This document shows positions 24,573 to 32,538 of a stretch of 64,000 nucleotides of DNA, piece after piece. Below the pieces are notes generated by a model, which was not told the DNA's origin, did not search any database, and saw only the letters and a program-made list of their open reading frames with translations. The DNA comes from Mycolicibacter sp. MU0102 (GTDB taxonomy: Bacteria > Actinomycetota > Actinomycetes > Mycobacteriales > Mycobacteriaceae), in NCBI RefSeq assembly GCF_963378105.1, contig NZ_OY726398.1, forward strand, positions 1,178,001 to 1,242,000, in the 5' to 3' direction. The position numbers and the translations under genes are program-made. The stretch's first letter is position 1, and each line of letters opens with the position of its first letter.

Positions 24573-25096
24573 GCGGCGTGCCCGAGCCGCTTCTCATCTC
24601 CATCCGCGGGCGCGCCCCGCAGCTACACCCGGAGGCCTGGGTGGCGCCCAACGCCAGCCTGATCGGCCAGGTCAGCCTGGCCGCCCGGGCCAGCGTCTGG
24701 TACTCGGCGACACTGCGTGCCGAGGTCGAACCGATCGAGATCGGCATCGACACCAACATCCAGGACGGCGTGACCGTCCACGTCGACAAGGAGTTCCCCT
24801 GTCGAGTGGGGGCGCACGTCAGCGTCGGGCACAACGCGGTGCTGCACGGCTGCACCATTGAGGACGACTGCCTGATCGGGATGGGAGCGATCGTCCTCAA
24901 TGGCGCCGTCGTGGGGGAGGGCTCGCTGGTCGCGGCCGGTGCCGTCATCCCGCAGGGGATGGTGGTGCCGCCGCGGTCACTGGTGTCGGGGGTGCCGGGA
25001 CGGGTGCGGCGCGACCTGAGCGAGGCCGAGGTCCGCAACAATCGGCACAACGCCGCGGCCTACCGGCGACTGATCGAAGTCCATCGAGCGAACTAA
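24569..25096 (+). CDS. gamma-carbonic anhydrase family protein
   Basis: Left-handed beta-helix (hexapeptide repeat) protein of about 175 aa. The three zinc histidines of gamma carbonic anhydrases are visible in GVTVHVD and VGHNAVLHG. Isoleucine-patch repeats run from about residue 25 to 150 and a C-terminal helix follows. TTG 24569, overlapping the previous stop, is chosen; GTG 24578 is an alternative. Members may be true carbonic anhydrases or CaiE/PaaY-like proteins linked to CoA-ester pathways, and the operon with thiolase and hydratase favours the latter role. Confidence 0.82.
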   Translation: MSGVPEPLLISIRGRAPQLHPEAWVAPNASLIGQVSLAARASVWYSATLRAEVEPIEIGIDTNIQDGVTVHVDKEFPCRVGAHVSVGHNAVLHGCTIEDDCLIGMGAIVLNGAVVGEGSLVAAGAVIPQGMVVPPRSLVSGVPGRVRRDLSEAEVRNNRHNAAAYRRLIEVHRAN

Positions 25097-25176
25097 CGCA
25101 TTTGGGCCACCGGCCGCCGTTCGGCCGCTACGTTTTAGGGACGTTGCTTAACCCGCCGCTGATGGGACGTCCTCCT

Positions 25177-25896
25177 ATGACCCAGATCAGTCCAACCCGC
25201 CCCGGCCTGCTGCGTGAGATCACCGACATCATGACCAGGGTCGCCCTGCCCTATCACGAGCCACGGGCAGTGGTGCAACGGCGGCGCGCCGTCGTCGGAG
25301 TGGTCGTGGTGATCGGCGCCGCGGTACTGGCCGCCATGCACAGCAAGCTTCCAGGCGACGCGGCGTTCTACTGGCTGTCGCTGGTCTTGGCCGTGGTGTG
25401 GACGGTGGGGGCGGTGGTAGCCGGACCGCTGCACCTGGGGGTGTTGCGGTTCCGCGGACGCAACGAGCGGCCGGTGTTCACCGGAACCGGCGTCGGCCTG
25501 GTGCTCGGCGGGGTGTTCCTACTGGGCGGGCTTGCCGTGCAAGACATTCCGCCACTGGCCGACCAGGTGGTCGCCATCTTGGCCTACACCACCGAAGTCT
25601 CCTGGCGGCTGGTGGTGCTGATCGCTCTGGTCAACGCGATCGCCGAGGAGTTGTTCTTCCGCGGCGCACTGTTCAGTGCGTTCGGTCGCCGCTCCCCGCT
25701 GGTGTTCTCCACCCTGCTCTACGTCGCGGCGATGATGGCCGCGGGCAACCTCATGGTGGGGGTGGCCGCGCTGGTGCTCGGTACCGTCTGCGCCCTCGAG
25801 CGGCGCGCTACCGGTGGGGTGCTGGCTCCGGTGCTGACCCACCTGGTGTGGGGGCTGGTGATGGTGCTGGCGCTGCCCCCAATCTTCGGGATGTAG
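25177..25896 (+). CDS. CPBP family intramembrane metalloprotease
   Basis: Membrane protein of 239 aa with about six hydrophobic helices. The first conserved motif, AEELFFRGAL, supplies the paired Glu and Arg of CPBP/ABI proteases. A last-motif histidine is seen in LTHLVWG. The second motif, usually FxxxH, reads FSTLLYVAAMM and lacks the His, so proteolytic activity is uncertain. ATG 25177 (MTQISPTR) is preferred over the upstream in-frame ATG at 25102. The gene ends 13 bp before the convergent hydratase. Confidence 0.75.
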   Translation: MTQISPTRPGLLREITDIMTRVALPYHEPRAVVQRRRAVVGVVVVIGAAVLAAMHSKLPGDAAFYWLSLVLAVVWTVGAVVAGPLHLGVLRFRGRNERPVFTGTGVGLVLGGVFLLGGLAVQDIPPLADQVVAILAYTTEVSWRLVVLIALVNAIAEELFFRGALFSAFGRRSPLVFSTLLYVAAMMAAGNLMVGVAALVLGTVCALERRATGGVLAPVLTHLVWGLVMVLALPPIFGM

Positions 25897-25909
25897 GCGC
25901 CCTCAACCT

Positions 25910-26719
25910 TTACGAGTCGGTGAAATTGGGGGAGCGCCGCTCCTGAAACGCACGAGCGCCTTCGCGGAAGTCGTGGGCGTTCAACAGGATTGACTGCCCC
26001 ACGTATTCGCGGTCCAGGGTGGCATCCAGCTCGGTCAGCGTCGCGGTGTTGATGGCGTGCTTGGTCTTCGCGTACGCCGCGGCGGGCCCGGCCAGCAAGC
26101 CGGCCAGCAGCTTGTCCACCTCGGCGTCGAACTCCTCGGCCGGGTACACCGCGCTGATCAGCCCCCAGTCCAAAGCGTCGGCGGCCGACAGCCGTTCAGC
26201 CAGCAGCGCCAACCGCATGGCACGGGTCCGGCCCACGGCCGCGGCGACCAAAGCGGACGCGCCACCGTCGGGCATCAACCCAATCTTGGTGAATGCCAAC
26301 AGGAAAAAGGCCTTGTCCGAGGCCACGATCAGATCGCAGGCCAGGGCCAGTGACACACCGATACCGGCCGCCGGGCCCTGCACTACGGCCACCACCGGCC
26401 GCGGCAACGCGACGATCGCCCGGATCGCGCGATTGGCCTCGACGATGATCTCCGTTGCCAGTTCATCGCTTGCATCCTCGGCACTGATCCCGGCACCGGA
26501 GCAGAAGCCGCGCCCCGCCCCGCCGAAGCGCACCGCACGCACGCGCGGGTCGCGGCCGGCGGCTTCCATAGCGTCGGCGATACCGGCCAGCACACCGGTG
26601 GTCACCGAGTTGAGGCTGTCGGGGCGGTCGATGGTCACCGAGAGCACCCCGTCGGTCAGGGTGACGGACACGCCCGCCACCGGGGCCAGGGTGTCGATGC
26701 CGGAGTCGATTGCAGTCAT
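25910..26719 (-). CDS. enoyl-CoA hydratase (EchA10/EchA11-like)
   Basis: Crotonase-fold protein of 269 aa. GRGFCSGAGISAEDA and VQGPAAGIGVSLALACDLIVAS form the CoA/oxyanion region, and FTKIGLMPDGGAS holds an Asp where many hydratases have Glu, a feature of isomerase-like members. The ATG at 26719 follows TAGGGT by 7 nt on the minus strand, which indicates a leaderless transcript. The open frame runs far upstream to 28579 but that part is antisense to mcr and the SDR. Divergent from mcr, as in the M. tuberculosis Rv1141c/Rv1142c-Rv1143 region. Confidence 0.85.
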   Translation of the reverse strand: MTAIDSGIDTLAPVAGVSVTLTDGVLSVTIDRPDSLNSVTTGVLAGIADAMEAAGRDPRVRAVRFGGAGRGFCSGAGISAEDASDELATEIIVEANRAIRAIVALPRPVVAVVQGPAAGIGVSLALACDLIVASDKAFFLLAFTKIGLMPDGGASALVAAAVGRTRAMRLALLAERLSAADALDWGLISAVYPAEEFDAEVDKLLAGLLAGPAAAYAKTKHAINTATLTELDATLDREYVGQSILLNAHDFREGARAFQERRSPNFTDS

Positions 26720-26726
26720 GGCCCTC

Positions 26727-26732
26727 ACCCTA
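26727..26732 (-). promoter_or_regulatory. -10 box of the EchA10/11-like gene
   Basis: TAGGGT on the minus strand ends 7 nt before the ATG at 26719. This spacing places transcription start at or next to the A of the start codon. Confidence 0.45.
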
Positions 26733-26770
26733 GGATGCACATCACACAGGCACACGACGAGGAGGCAGAT

Positions 26771-27856
26771 ATGGCGGGACCACTGGCGGGGCTGCGGGTC
26801 ATCGAACTGGCCGGGATCGGGCCGGGACCACACGCAGCGATGATCCTCGGCGACCTGGGCGCCGATGTGGTCCGCGTGGAGCGGCCGCCGAAATTCGGTG
26901 GCGGTGCCAGCAAGGACACCATGCTGCGCAACCGCCGCTCGGTGACCGCCGACCTGAAGTCGCCGGAGGGCCGCGACCTGGTACTGCAGCTGGTCGCCAA
27001 GGCCGATGTGCTGATCGAGGGATTCCGTCCGGGTGTCACCGAGCGACTCGGCCTGGGCCCGGAGGACTGCGCCAAGGTCAACGAGCGGCTGATCTACGGC
27101 CGGATGACCGGCTGGGGGCAGACCGGCCCCCGCGCTCAGCAGGCTGGCCACGACATCAACTACATCTCGCTGAACGGCACTTTGCACTCCGTCGGCCGCA
27201 AGGGGGAGCGCCCCGTGCCGCCGCTGAACCTGACCGGTGACTTCGGCGGTGGGTCGATGTTCCTGCTGGTCGGCATCCTGTCCGCGCTGTGGGAGCTGCA
27301 GCGTTCCGGCAAGGGGCAGGTGATCGATGCGGCGATGGTCGACGGGGCCAGTGTGCTCTCGGCGATGATGTGGAGCTTCCGCTCGCAGGGACTGTGGAGC
27401 GACGAGCGTGGCGTCAACATGCTCGACACCGGTGCGCCCTACTACGACACCTACGAATGTGCCGACGGGAAGTACGTGTCGGTCGGCTCGATCGAGCCGC
27501 AGTTCTACGCCGAACTGCTGGCGAAGCTGGAGCTCGACCCCGCCGAGTTGCCGGCGCAGAACGACGTCAGCGGTTGGCCGGTGCTGCGGGAGAAGCTGAC
27601 CGCGGCGTTCGCCGCCCACGACCGTGACCACTGGGCCAAGGTGTTCGCCACCTCCGATGCCTGCGTGGCGCCGGTGTTGGCGTTCAACGAGGTGCAGGCC
27701 GACTCGCACATCACCGAGCGCGACACGTTCTACGACGTCGACGGTTACTTGCAGCCGATGCCCGCGCCGCGGTTCTCCCGCAGCGTTCCCGACGTCCCGA
27801 CCCCGCCCGCCGTTCTGGGAGCCGACAACGAGTCCATCCTGAGCGACTGGGTATAG
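26771..27856 (+). CDS. mcr: alpha-methylacyl-CoA racemase
   Basis: Family III CoA transferase-fold enzyme of 361 aa that epimerises 2-methyl-branched acyl-CoAs, as needed for sterol side-chain and branched-lipid catabolism. The catalytic set known from M. tuberculosis MCR (His126, Asp156, Glu241) is present shifted by one: His127 in QAGHDINYI, Asp157 in TGDFGGGS and Glu242 in GSIEPQF. The ATG at 26771 gives the same length as the characterised enzyme. It shares a 51-bp divergent promoter region with the EchA gene and is followed by an SDR gene, the Rv1143-Rv1144 arrangement. Confidence 0.92.
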   Translation: MAGPLAGLRVIELAGIGPGPHAAMILGDLGADVVRVERPPKFGGGASKDTMLRNRRSVTADLKSPEGRDLVLQLVAKADVLIEGFRPGVTERLGLGPEDCAKVNERLIYGRMTGWGQTGPRAQQAGHDINYISLNGTLHSVGRKGERPVPPLNLTGDFGGGSMFLLVGILSALWELQRSGKGQVIDAAMVDGASVLSAMMWSFRSQGLWSDERGVNMLDTGAPYYDTYECADGKYVSVGSIEPQFYAELLAKLELDPAELPAQNDVSGWPVLREKLTAAFAAHDRDHWAKVFATSDACVAPVLAFNEVQADSHITERDTFYDVDGYLQPMPAPRFSRSVPDVPTPPAVLGADNESILSDWV

Positions 27857-27862
27857 TCCCGA

Positions 27863-27878
27863 CCAACCAGACGGTTGG
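27863..27878. promoter_or_regulatory. inverted repeat between mcr and SDR
   Basis: CCAACC-AGAC-GGTTGG is a perfect 6+4+6 palindrome in the 42-bp gap before the SDR start. It resembles TetR operator geometry and has no T-tract, so an operator is favoured over a terminator. Confidence 0.4.
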
Positions 27879-27898
27879 GACTGAGAGGGGCCAAGAGA

Positions 27899-28651
27899 GT
27901 GCAGATCAAGGACGCGGTAGCCGTTGTCACCGGCGGTGCCTCCGGGTTGGGATTGGCGACGGCAAAACGCCTGCTGGACGCCGGTGGGCAGGTCGTGGTG
28001 ATCGACCTCAAGGGCGAGGACGTGGTCTCCGAGCTCGGTGACCGGGCTCGCTTCGTGGAGGCCAACGTGGCCGACCCCGAGGCGGTCGGTGCGGCCCTGG
28101 ACGTCGCGGAATCTCTTGGCCCCGTGCGGATCAACGTCAACTGCGCCGGAATCGGCAACGCGATCAAGACGCTGAGCAAGGACGGTGCCTTCCCGCTGGA
28201 TGCCTTCACCAAGATCATCCAGGTCAACCTGATCGGCACGTTCAACGTGCTGCGCCTGGCGGCCGAGCGGATCGCCAGGACCGAGCCGATCAACGGCGAG
28301 CGCGGCGTGATCATCAACACCGCCTCGGTGGCGGCGTTCGAGGGCCAGATCGGGCAGGCCGCCTACTCGGCGTCCAAGGGCGGCGTGGTCGGCATGACGC
28401 TGCCGATCGCCCGTGACCTCTCGCGTGACCTGATCCGGGTCTGCACCATCGCTCCGGGCCTGTTCAAGACGCCGCTGCTGGGCTCGCTGCCCGAAGAGGC
28501 GCAGAAGTCGCTGGGTGCGCAGGTGCCTCACCCGTCGCGGCTCGGTGACCCCGACGAGTACGGCGCCCTGGCCGAGCACATCATCAACAACCCGATGCTC
28601 AACGGCGAGGTCATCCGCCTCGACGGTGCCATCCGGATGGCACCCCGATGA
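27899..28651 (+). CDS. short-chain dehydrogenase (3-hydroxyacyl-CoA dehydrogenase type II-like)
   Basis: Classical SDR of 250 aa resembling 17-beta-HSD10/HADH2 enzymes. TGGASGLGLATAK is the NAD-binding glycine motif, NCAGIGN the structural motif, and the catalytic Ser-Tyr-Lys is in NTASVAAFEG and AAYSASKGG. It oxidises 3-hydroxyacyl-CoA or a hydroxysteroid. GTG 27899 gives a 250-aa protein, the length of Rv1144. It lies 42 bp after mcr, with a palindrome in the gap that could give it separate control. Confidence 0.88.
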   Translation: MQIKDAVAVVTGGASGLGLATAKRLLDAGGQVVVIDLKGEDVVSELGDRARFVEANVADPEAVGAALDVAESLGPVRINVNCAGIGNAIKTLSKDGAFPLDAFTKIIQVNLIGTFNVLRLAAERIARTEPINGERGVIINTASVAAFEGQIGQAAYSASKGGVVGMTLPIARDLSRDLIRVCTIAPGLFKTPLLGSLPEEAQKSLGAQVPHPSRLGDPDEYGALAEHIINNPMLNGEVIRLDGAIRMAPR

Positions 28652-28691
28652 GCGCTTGCGCGAAGAGCATCAAGCAGAGCTAGGAGTCCTT

Positions 28692-29690
28692 ATGGCAATT
28701 ACAACGAAGTTCACCGAGACGTTCGGGGTCGAGCACCCCATCGCCCAAGGCGGCATGCAGTGGGTGGGTCGCGCGGAGTTGGTGGCGGCGGTCGCCAACG
28801 CCGGGGCGCTGGGTTTCCTCACCGCGCTCACCCAGCCGACGCCGGCTGACCTGGCCAACGAGATCGCCAAGACCCGGGATCTCACCGACAAGCCGTTTGG
28901 GGTCAACCTGACCATCCTGCCGGCGATCAACCCGCCGCCCTACGACGAGTACCGCCAGGTGATCGTCGACGCCGGCATCAAGATCGTCGAGACGGCGGGC
29001 TCCAACCCGGCGCCGCACCTGCCGATGTTTCACGACAACGGAATCAAGGTGCTGCACAAGTGCACCTCGGTGCGGCACGCCGTCAAGGCGCAGAGCCTGG
29101 GCGTGGACGGCATCAGCATCGACGGGTTCGAATGTGCCGGTCACCCGGGTGAGGACGACATCCCGGGCCTGGTGCTGATCCCGGCTGCCGCGGCGCAGAT
29201 CGAGATCCCGATGATCGCCTCCGGTGGGTTCGCCGACGCTCGCGGCCTGGTCGCGGCGCTGGCCCTGGGTGCCGACGGCGTCAACATGGGCTCGCGGTTC
29301 ATGTGCACCGTGGAGTCCTGCATCCACCAGAACGTCAAGGAAGCCATCGTCGCCGGCGACGAGCGCGGCACCGAGCTGATCTTCCGCTCGCTGCACAACA
29401 CCGCGCGGGTGGCCAGCAACGCGGTGTCTCGCGAGGTCGTCGAGATCCTCAAGAACGGCGGTCAGTTCCCCGACGTCCAAGAGCTGGTGGCCGGTGTGCG
29501 CGGCCGCCGCGTCTTCGACGAAGGCGACGTCGACGCCGGAATCTGGACGGTCGGCACCGCGATGGGGCTCATCAACGACATCCCGACCTGCGACGAACTG
29601 GTGTCGCGGATGGTGTCCGAAGCCGAGGAGATCATCCTCGGACGCCTGGGCAACATGGTCGAGGACGACGACGAGGAGAACGTCGCCTAG
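28692..29690 (+). CDS. nitronate monooxygenase family protein
   Basis: FMN-dependent TIM-barrel enzyme of 332 aa. HPIAQGGMQWVGRAEL is the N-terminal FMN-binding segment, IDGFECAGHPGEDD holds the catalytic-type His, and IASGGFADARGLVAALALGADGVNMGSRF is split here only by description: it is the phosphate-binding part. Such enzymes oxidise nitronates such as propionate-3-nitronate, though many mycobacterial members are uncharacterised. AGGAG 7 nt before the ATG supports the start. It follows the SDR gene by 40 bp and is closed by a strong terminator. Confidence 0.85.
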   Translation: MAITTKFTETFGVEHPIAQGGMQWVGRAELVAAVANAGALGFLTALTQPTPADLANEIAKTRDLTDKPFGVNLTILPAINPPPYDEYRQVIVDAGIKIVETAGSNPAPHLPMFHDNGIKVLHKCTSVRHAVKAQSLGVDGISIDGFECAGHPGEDDIPGLVLIPAAAAQIEIPMIASGGFADARGLVAALALGADGVNMGSRFMCTVESCIHQNVKEAIVAGDERGTELIFRSLHNTARVASNAVSREVVEILKNGGQFPDVQELVAGVRGRRVFDEGDVDAGIWTVGTAMGLINDIPTCDELVSRMVSEAEEIILGRLGNMVEDDDEENVA

Positions 29691-29711
29691 CGACTGCCGG
29701 AGTTTGCGTAG

Positions 29712-29742
29712 AGGGCTGCGATCCGATTCGGGTCGCAGCCCT
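29712..29742. terminator. bidirectional intrinsic terminator
   Basis: AGGGCTGCGATCC and GGGTCGCAGCCCT pair over 13 positions with one G-T wobble around a 5-nt loop, followed by TT. It separates the convergent ends of the nitronate monooxygenase and FAH genes and could serve both. Confidence 0.75.
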
Positions 29743-29747
29743 TTGCG

Positions 29748-30704
29748 TTAGGCGCCGGTTGCAGAGGCGGCGTAGCGCACGGTGTTGCGTTGGGCGCCCA
29801 AGTCGATCGCCCCGTCGTCGGTTGCCACGGCGGCTTCGACGATGTCGCCGTCGCGCAGGTAGCGGGGATTGCCGGCCTGCCGTTTGAAGAAGGCCTTCCA
29901 CTTCAGTGCCGGTGGCAGTAAGGAGCCGAGGATCTCGATCGGCTTGGGCGGGGCGCTGAGCGCGGTGCCGGCCGGAGTGCCGGTCAGGATCAGATCACCG
30001 GCGGCGAGATTCTGGAATCGGGTCAGGCTCTGCAGGGCCTGGAGGGGCCGATACACCATGTCGCCGTCCACGGTCATGTCCTGACGGATCTCGCCATTGA
30101 CCGCCAGGCGAAGGCGCAACTGCCCGAACCGTGCCCAGTCTGCGGCGTCGAGCAGCACCAGAGCCGGGCCGACCGGGGTGAATCCGGGGTAGGACTTGGC
30201 CTCGTAGAACTGGGTCTGGGGCAGTTGGACGTCACGGGCGGACACGTCGTTGGTGACGACCAGGCCGGCGATCAGCTGCGGCAGGTCGGCCTCGGAAATC
30301 GTTGCACCGACCGGGATATCACGACCTACGACGAGGCCGATCTCGACTTCGTAATCGAGCAGGCGGACATGGCTGGGCTTGACCACGTCGTCGAACGGGC
30401 CGGTGATCGACGCGGAGGCCTTGCGGAAGAAGGTCAGCGGCACCGACGCGGGGTTCATGCCGGCGTCTTTGATGTGCGAGACGAAGTTGGTCATCTGGGC
30501 TATCACCCGGCACGGCACTGTCACCGGGGAGAGCAGGGCGAGCCCGTCCACCGGCACGCTGTCGTGACTGCCCGCCGCGGCTTCGATGGCGGCCCGATCG
30601 GCCAACAGCTCTCCGGTAGTGGTGGCGCGCGAATCGATCCGGGCGGCTCCGGTCGGCGTACGCACCCACCAGCCGTCGGCGGTGCGAAGTACGGAAACGG
30701 TCAT
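29748..30704 (-). CDS. fumarylacetoacetate hydrolase (FAH) family protein
   Basis: FAH-superfamily protein of 318 aa. The metal-binding acidic residues are seen in DYEVEIGLVVG and NDVSARDVQLPQTQFYEAKS, and GDLILTGTPAGTA is the signature C-terminal loop. The superfamily includes fumarylpyruvate hydrolases, acylpyruvases and 2-hydroxypentadienoate hydratases, any of which could process a ring-cleavage product. Its ATG overlaps the stop of the upstream extradiol dioxygenase gene by 4 bp, so it is the last gene of the tetR-dioxygenase-FAH operon. Confidence 0.85.
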   Translation of the reverse strand: MTVSVLRTADGWWVRTPTGAARIDSRATTTGELLADRAAIEAAAGSHDSVPVDGLALLSPVTVPCRVIAQMTNFVSHIKDAGMNPASVPLTFFRKASASITGPFDDVVKPSHVRLLDYEVEIGLVVGRDIPVGATISEADLPQLIAGLVVTNDVSARDVQLPQTQFYEAKSYPGFTPVGPALVLLDAADWARFGQLRLRLAVNGEIRQDMTVDGDMVYRPLQALQSLTRFQNLAAGDLILTGTPAGTALSAPPKPIEILGSLLPPALKWKAFFKRQAGNPRYLRDGDIVEAAVATDDGAIDLGAQRNTVRYAASATGA

Positions 30705-31807
30705 GAGGAGGCAACTTTCAGTAGGCCGGCCAGCCGGCGGACGTCGAACTCGTTGTCGCCGCGCAGTGCGGCCAGGATCGCGCGCGCCTCACTGGGCGCC
30801 GTCCGCACCTCGGTGCCGAGGAAGTTCTTGCTGGCCGGTGGTCCCCACTGGGCCAGCCCGGACGCGGTGAAGGGCGCCCAGCCCGGCTCCACGGTGTTGT
30901 CGAACATGTCACCGTCGGTGAAGTGTTCCACCAGAAAGCCGTCGGGATCGCGCCAGTAGTCAAAGATCTGGCTGCCCTGGATGTGGCGGCCGACGCCCCA
31001 AGACCGGTGATATCCCAAATCTTTGAGGTACTCGCCGCCGGCGGCCAGGGCATCGAGGTCGCAGACCTGATACGCCGAATGCACGTAGCGGTCGGCTGGG
31101 CCCAGCGCGATCGCCAGGGTGTGGTGGTCGGCCGGGGTGGTGCCCCGATCGCAGCGGATAAAGCTCATGGTCGGTCCGCGCTCGCGTTGCCCGGGGAAGT
31201 ACTGAAAGTCGCTGACGATCATCCCGAGGGTGTCCAGGTACCAGTTGAGCGTCTGAAGGTATCGGGTGCTCTGCAATACCACGTGGCCAAGGCGTTGCAC
31301 GATTGCCGGTGTGCGCGTCGGGCGTTGGGTGGCGTTGGACCTGCGCACCGTGTGGCCGACGTTGAAGAGCTGCGGGGTTTGCGCCGGCAGGGCGTCGAGC
31401 TTGTGGGTGGACGATACGACCCGGACCACCATGCCGTTGGGATCGAGCAGGTTGACGCTGACCCCGCCGAGCGATTCGGGCAGCGGGGCGACGCGGCCGT
31501 CGGTGGCGGATGCCAGCCGAGTCAGGTCCGCCGTGTCTTGCGCACGAAAAGCAGCCCCGCGAAAACGGTTTCGGCTCCCGCGTCGGATGATGACGCACGG
31601 TTCGGCGGCGTCCGCGCCCCGCAGATGCAGTTCCTGCTCGGTCCGCAGTGCGGTGGCGAACCCGAATGCGTGGGCAAACTCCTCTGCGCGCGCCAAGTCG
31701 GGCTTGTCGAACTCCAGCCACGCCAGGTCCTCGACCTTGATGATCGGCTTGGTTGACCGGCCGATGTGTTCACCGCGGTGTGCGCCCTGGGTGCTGTGCA
31801 GCGTCAT
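30701..31807 (-). CDS. type I extradiol (catechol) dioxygenase, VOC family
   Basis: Two-domain VOC dioxygenase of 368 aa. The C-terminal domain has the 2-His-1-Glu iron site: LGHVVLQS, VHSAYQVCD and FLVEHFTDGD. Other expected active-site residues, such as His in DHHTLAIALG, are present. It should open an aromatic catechol ring next to the hydroxyls using O2. It overlaps both neighbours by 4 bp (ATGA), so tetR, this gene and the FAH gene are translationally coupled. It is a distant relative of the second dioxygenase at 34916-35932. Confidence 0.82.
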   Translation of the reverse strand: MTLHSTQGAHRGEHIGRSTKPIIKVEDLAWLEFDKPDLARAEEFAHAFGFATALRTEQELHLRGADAAEPCVIIRRGSRNRFRGAAFRAQDTADLTRLASATDGRVAPLPESLGGVSVNLLDPNGMVVRVVSSTHKLDALPAQTPQLFNVGHTVRRSNATQRPTRTPAIVQRLGHVVLQSTRYLQTLNWYLDTLGMIVSDFQYFPGQRERGPTMSFIRCDRGTTPADHHTLAIALGPADRYVHSAYQVCDLDALAAGGEYLKDLGYHRSWGVGRHIQGSQIFDYWRDPDGFLVEHFTDGDMFDNTVEPGWAPFTASGLAQWGPPASKNFLGTEVRTAPSEARAILAALRGDNEFDVRRLAGLLKVASS

Positions 31808-32445
31808 CGTCCGGCGTTCTCGGCGTTCTCTGAGAGCAGGCGCAGCGCCGTGCTGTAGAGCGCATTGGCGTGCATGTCGAACATCTCGATGAGATCGATG
31901 GCCTGCTCGTCGACTTCGTTGGCGATGAACAGGCCGTCGGCGCCGGCGATGGCATAGGTGACCAGCTGACGCATCTGGGTTTCGGTGAGTCCCGGGGTGA
32001 GTTCGCCCAAAGTCTGGGTCAGTGCAACGGCAGTCTGGGTACGGGCCTGGATGAACATCGCCCGTGCCCGCGCCTCGATGGGCCGGCGTTCCAGCGCCAG
32101 CATCAGCCCGAGTCGGATGAAGTCCGGTGATTCCAGCAGGGCCTTGGCGATCTGCATCGCCAGCCCCTGAACCCGCTCGTGTGCGGTGCCCTCGGCGGGG
32201 ACCTGCCAGGCGCTGAGCCAGCTAACGAAACTGCGCTCGATGACGGCGGCGATCAGATCGTCCTTGTTCTTGAAGTGCCAATAGATCGAGCTGGCGGGCA
32301 GCTCGCACTTGGCGCTGACCAGGGCGATGCTGGTGCCTTCGTAGCCGCGCTCGGCGGCGATCTCGGAGGCGGCATCGAGGATGCGCTCGCGAGAGAGCTC
32401 GCCGTCAACCCGTTTGCGTCGCTGTGGCTGACTCGTTTTCGCCAT
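31804..32445 (-). CDS. TetR family regulator of the ring-cleavage cluster
   Basis: TetR repressor of 213 aa. The N-terminal HTH covers about residues 25-65, with GTSIALVSAKCELPASSIYW as the recognition part, after a basic tail (QPQRRKRVD). The C-terminal domain is helical and of unknown ligand, presumably a pathway intermediate. The gene lies between the two arms of the aromatic cluster and is the first gene of the leftward operon. Two near-palindromic sites in the 93-bp divergent spacer are its obvious operators. Confidence 0.85.
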   Translation of the reverse strand: MAKTSQPQRRKRVDGELSRERILDAASEIAAERGYEGTSIALVSAKCELPASSIYWHFKNKDDLIAAVIERSFVSWLSAWQVPAEGTAHERVQGLAMQIAKALLESPDFIRLGLMLALERRPIEARARAMFIQARTQTAVALTQTLGELTPGLTETQMRQLVTYAIAGADGLFIANEVDEQAIDLIEMFDMHANALYSTALRLLSENAENAGR

Positions 32446-32463
32446 CGCGTCTCTCCTGGAGCC

Positions 32464-32512
32464 TTGACTCTGTAGTGATCGCTACATTACCGTAGCGATC
32501 ACTACAGAACAA
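32464..32512. promoter_or_regulatory. divergent promoters with paired TetR operators
   Basis: CTGTAGTGATCGCTAC (32470-32485) and its exact reverse complement (32492-32507) are separated by 6 nt. Each arm contains the near-palindrome GTAGnGATCnCTAC, so two dimer sites lie 20 bp apart on one DNA face. Rightward, TTGACT (32464-32469) and TACCGT (32488-32493) are 18 nt apart; leftward, TTGTTC (32512-32507) and TAATGT (32489-32484) are 17 nt apart. Each operator fills the spacer of one promoter. Confidence 0.75.
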
Positions 32513-32538
32513 GTTTCTCGGAAGCGAGAGCGGGCATC

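Noticed and set aside
25910..28579. 889-aa open frame on the minus strand
   Set aside because: Only the C-terminal 269 residues are a real enoyl-CoA hydratase. The remainder is antisense to mcr and the SDR and has the composition of a GC-rich shadow frame.
28680..29480. 266-aa minus-strand frame antisense to nitronate monooxygenase
   Set aside because: The sense gene has all family motifs and a good ribosome site; the antisense frame is a shadow.
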